From: Terrimesophilobacter sp039923755
GTDB taxonomy: Bacteria; Actinomycetota; Actinomycetes; Actinomycetales; Microbacteriaceae
Length of the DNA: 11,676 nt
Assembly: GCA_039923755.1 (NCBI GenBank)
Contig: JBDTCD010000060.1
Coordinates: 1 to 11,676 of the forward strand
Direction of reading: 5' to 3'
A model generated the notes under the pieces. The model did no database searches. It had not been told where the DNA came from and saw only the letters and a list, made by a program, of their open reading frames with translations. Shown here one piece after another: positions 6,400 through 11,676 of the stretch. The stretch's first letter is position 1, and the number at the start of each line of letters is the position of its first letter. Both the position numbers and the translations under genes were made by a program.

Positions 6400-8255
6400 G
6401 ATCTGACCTCTGCACTCGTGCGGCCGACGCCACCCGTCATGATGGGGATGGGAGTCGTGGGTGGCGATGGCGTGCGCCTGGGTGATTCGTCCTCATCCTC
6501 GAGGCTCGAGATGACGAATCGGTAGTGCTCGCTGGAAGCGAGGAGGTCGGAGTGGCGGCCAACCGCCGTAATCCTTCCCTTCTCTAGCAGTGCCACGCGG
6601 TCGGCAAGCATGACAGTCGACGGGCGGTGAGCCACAATGAGTGCGGTCGTCGACGCGAGCACGCGCCGCAGCGCCGCTTCGACAAGCGCCTCCGTATCCA
6701 CGTCGAGTGCCGAGAGCGGGTCGTCGAGAACGAGGACATCCGGCTTGGCAGCGACAGCACGCGCGAGAGCAAGCCGTTGCCTCTGACCGCCGGACAGGCT
6801 CATGCCCTCCTCACCGACCTTCGTGTCGAGGCCTTCCGGCAGATCGTACACAAAATCTGCCTGAGCGATGTTGAGCGCTTCGTCAAGTTCTGCGTCGGTC
6901 GACTCTGGGCGCCCCAGCAACACGTTGTCGCGCACGGACGCAGAGAAAAGGGTTGCATCCTCGAACGCCATGGCGATGTGCGTCCGTAATTCTTCGAGAG
7001 CGAGGTCCCGGATGTCGACACCGTCGAGCGTGATCGACCCGCCTGTAACGTCGTACAGCCGTGTGGCAAGTGCGGTGATCGTCGACTTCCCACTTCCCGT
7101 GAGGCCAACCAACGCCATGGTCTCGCCGGGTTCAAGCTCAAGGTCAATGCCGTTGACAAGGTCAGGGAACCGCTCGGGCGAATCCGCGTAGCGGAAGTGC
7201 ACACCGCGAAACGCGAGTCTGCCCTCTGGCTTCCTGATCGTGCGGGGCGTCACCGGGTCGACGATGGTGTTCTTCTCGTCCATGACCTCAAAGAACCGGT
7301 CGGCGGCCGTGCGGGTGTCGAATGTCATTGACAGGAGGAATCCGATCGATTCCACGGGGAAACGCAGCACCGTCGCCGTCGCGAAGAAGGCGACGAGGGC
7401 CCCGACCGTGAGCTGATCGACTGCTGCCAGCCAAACGCCACCCGCAAGGCAGAGCGCGAAGGTGACATCCGGAACGAGAAGCAACCACAGCCAGATTCCC
7501 GCAATTGCCTTAGCTTTTTCGATCTCCGTACCGCGCAGAAGTTCGGCCTGCGCCTCGAAGTTGCGCAGTGCGTGCGGGCCGCGGCCAAACGCCTTGAGAA
7601 CGCGGATGCCGTGAACCGACTCTTCCACGGTCGTTGCGAGGTCGCCGGCCTGGTCCTGACTGCGCCGAGCCACCACCGAGTACTTGTTCTCGAACAAATA
7701 GCCATATATCCACAGCGGGATCGAACACACCGTGAACAGCACGCCCAGCATCCAATTGATGCTGACGAGCACGAGGAATCCGACCACGATCGTGATGGTG
7801 TTGACGACGAAGAGCACAAGCCCGAAGGAGAACCACCGACGGATGAGGTTGAGATCGCTGATCGCGCGGGAGAGTAACTGGCCGCTCGGCCAGCGATCAT
7901 GGAAGTTCACCGGGAGGTCCTGCAACTGGCTGTACAGGCCGTTGCGCATGCGCGCTTCGATGTGCGTTCCCGGCTGCAAAACGAACCAACGGCGGAACCA
8001 GATCATGATCGCTTCGATGATGCCGAGGATGAGGACGATTCCGACCGGCCACCAGATTTTGCTGGAGTCGCCATCCTTCAGAGGCCCGTCGATCAGTGAG
8101 CGCAGGACCTGCGGAATTGCGAGCGCGACAAGCGCTGCGATCATGGCTGCGCCCATCCCCAGGTAGATCCGGCCCATCGCTGGCTTCGCGTATGGGTACA
8201 CACGCAGGATCGACGCGATCGTGCCGAGCCGCTTGGCTTTGACGTCAGAAGACAC
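6396..8255 (-). CDS. ABC transporter, fused membrane and ATPase domains, subunit with degenerate catalytic site
   Basis: This 619-residue partner subunit has six expected helices within about residues 28-300 and a nucleotide-binding domain from about 345. Walker A GLTGSGKST (384-392) and signature LSGGQ (487-491) are canonical. However, Walker B reads VLVLDDPLSALD, so Asp512 replaces the catalytic Glu, and the Q-loop residue is Glu432 (MAFEDATLFS) instead of Gln. The H-loop is AHRPSTV with His543 kept. These are the marks of the degenerate partner in heterodimeric exporters such as TM287/288. A Pro/Thr-rich, probably disordered tail (about 588-619) follows the ATPase domain. The start is GTG with AAGGA about 6 nt upstream. 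It is the first gene of the two-gene operon and is divergent from the DedA gene. Confidence 0.95.
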   Translation of the reverse strand: MSSDVKAKRLGTIASILRVYPYAKPAMGRIYLGMGAAMIAALVALAIPQVLRSLIDGPLKDGDSSKIWWPVGIVLILGIIEAIMIWFRRWFVLQPGTHIEARMRNGLYSQLQDLPVNFHDRWPSGQLLSRAISDLNLIRRWFSFGLVLFVVNTITIVVGFLVLVSINWMLGVLFTVCSIPLWIYGYLFENKYSVVARRSQDQAGDLATTVEESVHGIRVLKAFGRGPHALRNFEAQAELLRGTEIEKAKAIAGIWLWLLLVPDVTFALCLAGGVWLAAVDQLTVGALVAFFATATVLRFPVESIGFLLSMTFDTRTAADRFFEVMDEKNTIVDPVTPRTIRKPEGRLAFRGVHFRYADSPERFPDLVNGIDLELEPGETMALVGLTGSGKSTITALATRLYDVTGGSITLDGVDIRDLALEELRTHIAMAFEDATLFSASVRDNVLLGRPESTDAELDEALNIAQADFVYDLPEGLDTKVGEEGMSLSGGQRQRLALARAVAAKPDVLVLDDPLSALDVDTEALVEAALRRVLASTTALIVAHRPSTVMLADRVALLEKGRITAVGRHSDLLASSEHYRFVISSLEDEDESPRRTPSPPTTPIPIMTGGVGRTSAEVRS

Positions 8256-8279
8256 CGGGAATCCTTGCTTAGTTCAGGG

Positions 8280-8356
8280 GTCGGCCGCGCCGACGATTGT
8301 TTAGGGGGACCGATACGGTCTCAGCGATGCCGACGGCGGGGCGCGCCCTTCGCCCC
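8280..8356 (-). other. Three short hairpins in the putative ABC operon leader
   Basis: Between the proposed promoter and the ABC start codon are three GC-rich inverted repeats. They are GTCGGC-cgc-GCCGAC (8280-8294), GACCG-ata-CGGTC (8308-8320) and GGGGCG-N7-CGCCCC (8338-8356). They would fold in the roughly 115-nt leader RNA. No U-tract or leader peptide is seen. Short GC-rich hairpins arise readily by chance in such DNA, so a regulatory role is unproven. Confidence 0.35.
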
Positions 8357-8377
8357 AATCCGCCAGCGCAGCCTTTC

Positions 8378-8408
8378 AGAATACGGGAAAGGTTGTGATC
8401 AGTGCAAA
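8378..8408 (-). promoter_or_regulatory. Candidate promoter of the ABC operon
   Basis: On the minus strand TATTCT (8378-8383) resembles a -10 box. TTTGCA (8403-8408) lies 19 nt upstream as a -35; shifting it by one base gives 18 nt. The resulting leader would be about 115 nt. The match is moderate. Confidence 0.35.
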
Positions 8409-8449
8409 CGGATCTTTTGTGGGCGCCACATGCTGCGCCATCCGGCCCG

Positions 8450-8479
8450 CTGGCAATCCAGAGGTCGGGTGGTTAGGAT
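8450..8479 (+). promoter_or_regulatory. Candidate promoter of the DedA gene
   Basis: CTGGCA (8450-8455, 4 of 6 matches to TTGACA) and TAGGAT (8474-8479, 4 of 6 matches to TATAAT) are separated by 18 nt on the plus strand. The -10 box lies inside the DtxR-like palindrome, so a bound regulator would block it. The transcript would start about 60-70 nt before the likely start codon. Confidence 0.38.
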
Positions 8480-8488
8480 TACCTTACC
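8468..8488. promoter_or_regulatory. Candidate DtxR/IdeR iron box between the ABC operon and DedA
   Basis: Read on the minus strand from 8486, TAAGGTAATCCTAACCACC matches TWAGGTWAGSCTWACCTWA at 15 of 19 positions, counted by eye. GGTTAGG (8471-8477) is mirrored by CCTTACC (8482-8488) with one mismatch. It overlaps the candidate DedA -10 box and lies about 210 bp upstream of the ABC start, so repression of DedA is the simplest reading. Control of the ABC operon is also possible. Confidence 0.5.
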
Positions 8489-8542
8489 CACTTGTGATCG
8501 GATTCCCGTGCGCTCTGCTTCCTGCCTGACCACCCCGGTGTT

Positions 8543-9196
8543 GTGATCATGGTCCCCATGGTGACCTCGAACCTCGGCAACGAAATGGGCGACCTGCTCG
8601 CCAGTGCCGGGCCGATCATCTTTTACCTCATCGTGTGGGCGCTCGTCTTCGCCGGTACTGCGGTGTTCCTTGGACTGTTCATCCCCTTCATCACAGGTGA
8701 CTCGCTACTGTTCGCGGCAGGACTCATCACCGCGTCCGCAGCGAGCCTGAACATCGTCATTCTCGCCGTTGGCGTGGGTATCGCTGCGTTCCTCGGCGAC
8801 CAGGTCGGATTCCTCCTCGGTCGTCATTATGGTCGCGGCTATCTCGACCGCCACGGCGGTCAGCGCACCAAGAAGGCGATCTTCGTCGCCGAAACCTTCT
8901 ACCAGCGCTACGGATGGTGGTCCATCGTTGTCGCCCGATTCGTCCCGTGGGGCCGGGTGTTCATCCCGGTCATTGCCGGGGTAGGGCGAATGAACTACTA
9001 CCGGTTCCTGTCGAGTAACCTTGTCGGTGCGCTCGCCTGGGGAGTGGGGATTACACTCGTGGGCTTCTTCACTGCCACCATTCCCGGAGTCAAGAGCGCC
9101 TCCTACGTCATTGCGGGCATTGTCATCGTGATGTCGATTGTCGCCGGCATCCGCACGTGGCTGGCGACACACCACGCCTCGGCAAACACGAACTGA
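8543..9196 (+). CDS. DedA-family (VTT domain) integral membrane protein
   Basis: Residue numbers count from the GTG at 8543. The protein has a hydrophobic profile with re-entrant-like segments (about 22-62 and 127-150) and helices near 70-92, 158-180 and 185-204. DedA marks are FIPFITGDSLLFAAG (46-60) with Asp53, GDQVGFLLGRHYGR (85-98), and RFVPWGRVFIPVIAGVGRM (132-150) with Arg132 and Arg138. Family members such as YqjA and YghB support proton-dependent transport and envelope homeostasis, and some are lipid-carrier flippases for undecaprenyl phosphate. The conserved Glu of the FAETG motif appears as Gly38 (VFAGTAV), an unusual loss. Start choice is uncertain: GTG 8543, ATG 8549, ATG 8558 and ATG 8585 are all in frame and none has a clear ribosome binding site. 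I give the longest; 8585 would still leave a complete domain. Confidence 0.9.
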   Translation: MIMVPMVTSNLGNEMGDLLASAGPIIFYLIVWALVFAGTAVFLGLFIPFITGDSLLFAAGLITASAASLNIVILAVGVGIAAFLGDQVGFLLGRHYGRGYLDRHGGQRTKKAIFVAETFYQRYGWWSIVVARFVPWGRVFIPVIAGVGRMNYYRFLSSNLVGALAWGVGITLVGFFTATIPGVKSASYVIAGIVIVMSIVAGIRTWLATHHASANTN

Positions 9197-9214
9197 CGGC
9201 CGCAAAGCTGTCGG

Positions 9215-9235
9215 TGAGCACGGCGCAGGCGCTCA
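9215..9235. terminator. Weak hairpin between convergent DedA and ddaH genes
   Basis: TGAGC (9215-9219) and GCTCA (9231-9235) can pair around an 11-nt loop in the 36-bp gap, with the second arm reaching into the ddaH stop codon. A shared bidirectional terminator is expected here, but the stem is short and has no T-tract. Confidence 0.22.
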
Positions 9236-10462
9236 GCGGACCCGCACAGACAGGCAGGTCACGCAGCCTTCGAGTTTTTCGAACTCGCTGATATCAACGG
9301 TCACCACGTTGTATCCGAGGTTCGTCACGAGTTCGGCGCTCTGCGGTGCAGAGGCTGCCATGAGCACGGTGTCCTCGCTCAGGACGACGACTGCGACACC
9401 GGTCTCCTCCGGCACCGCGAGAAAGCGATCGAAGACATCCGGATTGTCAACAAGCGGCGGGTAGCCGAGGACCGTGCCGTCCGGCAGCGCTGTGACTGCG
9501 CTCTTCAGGTGCAGGACGCTCGTGACAGGCACGGCAACAACCGTGTAGCCGAGCGCACTCACAATCGTCCTAAGCTGGCGGATGCCTTCGGCATTGGTCC
9601 TGCCGCCGCGTCCGACATACGCGGTCTTGCCCACCTTCAGGACGTCGCCTCCGTCCAGTGTTCCGGGAAGTTCGATGCGGGCGATGCGGAGGCCAAGTTC
9701 TCGCACGGTGTCCTCGACGCCGGAGATCTCGTTGCGTCGGGACTCATGGCCGGGGCTCGTGAGGACCGCCGTGTCGCCGAAGATGACCACGGTGTCCTCG
9801 ACGAAGACCGAATCCGGCGCTTCAGCGGCGACCGGAACTTCAATCGTGTCCCAGCCGTTCTCGATGAGTGCGGCGACGTACGCATCCCACTGTTCGTCGG
9901 CTTTCTCCGCATCAATCACCGAGCGGGCAATGTGCGTCACTTGCCCTTCCGTGAGGTTCGCCGCCGGGAGGCGCACGAGGGCAACTCGGCGATCACGTAC
10001 GGGCGGCGAATCCAGCGTGGACTTAGTGATGTAGGCCCAGAGCTTGCGGCCGACCATGATTACCGCGAGAACTGCGAGAATCGCGAAAATGAGTTTTGGG
10101 CCCACGAGTGTGCCGAACAGGAACGCAATGGCGGCCCCATCGATCGTTGCTCCCCCGCCGATAATCGTCACGAGGCTGCCGAACAGACCGGCAAGCAACG
10201 CGGCGACGATGGCAAGAGGTACCGCGACGTACCAACGTCGGAAGCCGTCAAAGCCCGCCACGATCGCCAGGATCAGGAACAGAATGAGGCTCGACGCCAG
10301 AAAGTAGCCGCTCAACTGTGCGAAGGATGTGGCGTCCGCTCCGCTTGCAGCAAAGAACACGAGCACGCTTCCTACGTGGGCGATGAGTGCTGTGGCGAGA
10401 GCTGCCGTGAGTGCACCCGCGATCCGGCGGATCATCGCCAGCGGTTCAGTCGAAGAAGTCAT
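9233..10462 (-). CDS. ddaH: Dimethylarginine dimethylaminohydrolase fused to an N-terminal membrane domain
   Basis: This 409-residue two-part protein has about four hydrophobic helices in residues 13-140 (near 13-38, 50-70, 77-100 and 110-138). A DDAH domain of the guanidino-modifying (pentein) superfamily follows from about 157. DDAH hydrolyses N-omega-methylated arginine to citrulline and a methylamine. Visible motifs are DSVFVEDT (217-224), SRRNE (241-245), GTLDGGDVL (267-275), GRGGRTNAEG (284-293), LHLKS with catalytic His318 (317-321), and the C-terminal CVTCLSVR with the expected nucleophile Cys403. The position usually held by the catalytic Glu (VEAGD in P. aeruginosa) is Asp270. Free DDAHs are about 250-290 residues, so the membrane part is an addition. 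An even helix count would place the enzyme domain in the cytosol if the N-terminus is inside. The ATG start lacks a Shine-Dalgarno sequence and may be leaderless; Met10 is an alternative. Confidence 0.9.
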   Translation of the reverse strand: MTSSTEPLAMIRRIAGALTAALATALIAHVGSVLVFFAASGADATSFAQLSGYFLASSLILFLILAIVAGFDGFRRWYVAVPLAIVAALLAGLFGSLVTIIGGGATIDGAAIAFLFGTLVGPKLIFAILAVLAVIMVGRKLWAYITKSTLDSPPVRDRRVALVRLPAANLTEGQVTHIARSVIDAEKADEQWDAYVAALIENGWDTIEVPVAAEAPDSVFVEDTVVIFGDTAVLTSPGHESRRNEISGVEDTVRELGLRIARIELPGTLDGGDVLKVGKTAYVGRGGRTNAEGIRQLRTIVSALGYTVVAVPVTSVLHLKSAVTALPDGTVLGYPPLVDNPDVFDRFLAVPEETGVAVVVLSEDTVLMAASAPQSAELVTNLGYNVVTVDISEFEKLEGCVTCLSVRVR

Positions 10463-10468
10463 GCTGCG

Positions 10469-10497
10469 AGACTATTGGATATCCGTCGCCCTGACAC
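10469..10497 (-). promoter_or_regulatory. Probable leaderless promoter of ddaH
   Basis: On the minus strand GTGTCA (10492-10497, 4 of 6 matches to TTGACA) and TAGTCT (10469-10474) are 17 nt apart. TAGTCT ends 6 nt before the ATG. This fits a leaderless mRNA and suggests ddaH has its own promoter despite lying only 50 bp after purH. Confidence 0.42.
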
Positions 10498-10512
10498 ACC
10501 GTCATCGACCGG

Positions 10513-11676
10513 TCAGTGGAAGAAGTGGCGCTCGCCGGTAAAGTACATCGTCACACCGGCAGCCTGCGCCGCGGCGATGACCTCGTCGTCGCGCACGGAA
10601 CCGCCGGGCTGAACGACCGCATCCACGCCCGCGTCGAGCAGAACCTGAAGTCCGTCCGCAAAGGGGAAGAAGGCATCGGATGCTGCGACACTTCCGCGCG
10701 CTCGTTCTCCCGCCCGCTCAACGGCGAGCCTGCAAGAATCGACGCGGTTGACCTGGCCCATTCCGACACCGACCGAAGCGCCGCCGCGGGCCAGAAGAAT
10801 CGCATTCGACTTCACCGCCCGCACCGCACGCCAGGCGAACTCAAGGTCTGCGCGCAACGCAGCATCGGCGGCGGCCCCCGAGACCAGGCTCCAGTCGGCG
10901 AATGCCGCGAAGTGCGTATCCGGAGCCTGAGCGAGGACCCCACCGGAAAGCTGGCGCCACTCGAGAGGTTCCCGTGCGTAATCCGCGGGCAGCCGCAGGA
11001 TGCGCAGATTCTTCTTCGCGGTAAGCACGGCGAGCGCCTCCCTTGTGAAGTCAGGAGCGACGATGACCTCGGTGAAGATGTCCTTGATCGACTCCGCAGC
11101 CGCAACGTCGATCGGGCGATTGGCGGCGATCACCCCGCCGAACGCTGACACCGGATCGCACTCGTGAGCGAGCCGATGGGCGGTAGCAACATCGTCAGCC
11201 ACTGCAATACCGCAAGGATTTGCGTGCTTGATGATGGCCACTGCTGGCTCCGTGAAATCGTAGGCGGCCCTCAAAGCAGCGTCGGCATCCACATAGTTGT
11301 TGTAGGACATCTCCTTGCCGTGCATCTGTTCGGCCTGAGCAATCCCGTGACCGTGGTCCGCCCGATACAAGGTCGCCGTCTGGTGCGAGTTCTCGCCGTA
11401 GCGCAGTTGCGTTCCGTGGCCGAATGTGAGATCCAACGTCGGTGGCACCCCATCGTGCGCTCGTTCGGCCAGAAGTCCGACGTTCTCGGCGAACCAGGTC
11501 GCGACAGCGGTGTCGTAGGCGGCGGTGTGCGCGAAGGCCTCCCCGGCGAGCCGCTGGCGCTGCGCGAGGGTGGTGCCTCCGAGGGCGAGCGCCTTTGTGA
11601 CCTGCGGATAGCTCAACGGTGACACGACAATGGCTACGTTCGCGTGGTTCTTCGCGGCAGAGCGGACCATCGCCGG
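10513..11676 (-). CDS. purH: Bifunctional AICAR formyltransferase/IMP cyclohydrolase, C-terminal part
   Basis: PurH carries out the last two steps of purine synthesis: formylation of AICAR with 10-formyl-THF, then ring closure to IMP. The window shows 387 residues and the frame runs off the right edge, so about 130-150 N-terminal residues are missing. The first visible residues, PAMVRSAAKNH, are the end of the cyclohydrolase domain, where GGPxMxRAAAKNH is conserved. Counting from the Met encoded at 11668-11670, the formyltransferase domain shows RYGENSHQ (90-97), IIKHANPCG (146-154) with the catalytic Lys-His pair 148-149, SAFGGV (175-180), GVGMGQVNRVDS (301-312), SDAFFPFADG (331-340) and QPGGSVRD (354-361). 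The C-terminus RHFFH matches the usual end of the protein. ddaH follows after 50 bp. Confidence 0.97.
   Translation of the reverse strand, partial: PAMVRSAAKNHANVAIVVSPLSYPQVTKALALGGTTLAQRQRLAGEAFAHTAAYDTAVATWFAENVGLLAERAHDGVPPTLDLTFGHGTQLRYGENSHQTATLYRADHGHGIAQAEQMHGKEMSYNNYVDADAALRAAYDFTEPAVAIIKHANPCGIAVADDVATAHRLAHECDPVSAFGGVIAANRPIDVAAAESIKDIFTEVIVAPDFTREALAVLTAKKNLRILRLPADYAREPLEWRQLSGGVLAQAPDTHFAAFADWSLVSGAAADAALRADLEFAWRAVRAVKSNAILLARGGASVGVGMGQVNRVDSCRLAVERAGERARGSVAASDAFFPFADGLQVLLDAGVDAVVQPGGSVRDDEVIAAAQAAGVTMYFTGERHFFH

Larger units (their letters stand above)
8393..8548. repeat. Three direct copies of TTGTGATC in the ABC/DedA gap
   Basis: The 8-mer occurs at 8393-8400, 8492-8499 and 8541-8548, all in the same orientation. 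The first and last copies share GTTGTGATCA. The last overlaps the GTG at the 5' end of the DedA frame. TTGTGA resembles half-sites of Rex or CRP-type regulators, but no opposing half-site is present at the usual distance. Confidence 0.5.

Noticed and set aside
8265..8546. 93-codon plus-strand frame in the ABC/DedA gap containing CDQCKRIFCGRH
   Set aside because: The Cys pairs hint at a zinc site, but the rest is Arg-rich without hydrophobic periodicity, there is no ribosome binding site, and the frame covers the promoters, hairpins and iron-box-like site of the divergent genes.
10491..10516. CTGAC/GTCAG hairpin as terminator of purH
   Set aside because: The stem is only 5 bp with a large loop, one arm includes the purH stop codon, and it overlaps the ddaH promoter candidate.
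9509..10612. 367-codon open frame on the plus strand opposite ddaH
   Set aside because: Antisense shadow of a gene with clear DDAH motifs; it also runs into purH, has no recognisable domain and no ribosome binding site I could support.

Overview
The window looks like ordinary chromosome from a high-GC Gram-positive bacterium (Actinobacteria). I suspect Microbacteriaceae, but that is an inference from gene content and protein character, not something I could test. The support is the strong GC bias at third codon positions, which produces long antisense shadow frames. GTG starts are frequent, GTGA stop/start overlaps occur, several genes appear leaderless, and there is a eukaryotic-type NADP isocitrate dehydrogenase. 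No rRNA, tRNA, CRISPR array, transposase or integrase is visible.

Left part, reading leftwards: the 5' end of a secreted subtilisin-like protease (1-230), a P1B-type metal-transporting ATPase (354-2252) and the isocitrate dehydrogenase gene icd (2436-3650). The icd/ATPase gap holds a terminator-like hairpin for icd, a nested inverted repeat, a DtxR/IdeR-like palindrome and a probable leaderless promoter.

Middle: divergent from icd is a translationally coupled pair reading rightwards. It comprises a GNAT acetyltransferase (3830-4282) and an alkyltransferase-like DNA-damage recognition protein in which Trp replaces the reactive Cys (4279-4590). It converges, with a 3-bp gap, on a two-gene operon (8255 down to 4594) for a heterodimeric ABC exporter-type transporter. 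The sequence predicts one degenerate and one canonical ATP site in that transporter.

Right part: divergent from the ABC operon is a DedA-family membrane protein (8543-9196). It converges on a gene fusing an N-terminal multi-helix membrane domain to a dimethylarginine dimethylaminohydrolase (10462 down to 9233). The window ends in the C-terminal three quarters of purH. The ABC/DedA intergenic region holds the best DtxR/IdeR-like palindrome, three copies of an 8-mer, and several short hairpins in the putative ABC leader.

Most genes are well-known families. The best leads are the two candidate DtxR-family sites (one beside a metal efflux ATPase, one between a transporter operon and a DedA gene), the membrane-anchored DDAH fusion, the GNAT-ATL pair, and several departures from family consensus in the DedA protein, the P1B-ATPase and the ABC pair. 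I found no convincing wholly new multi-gene system.
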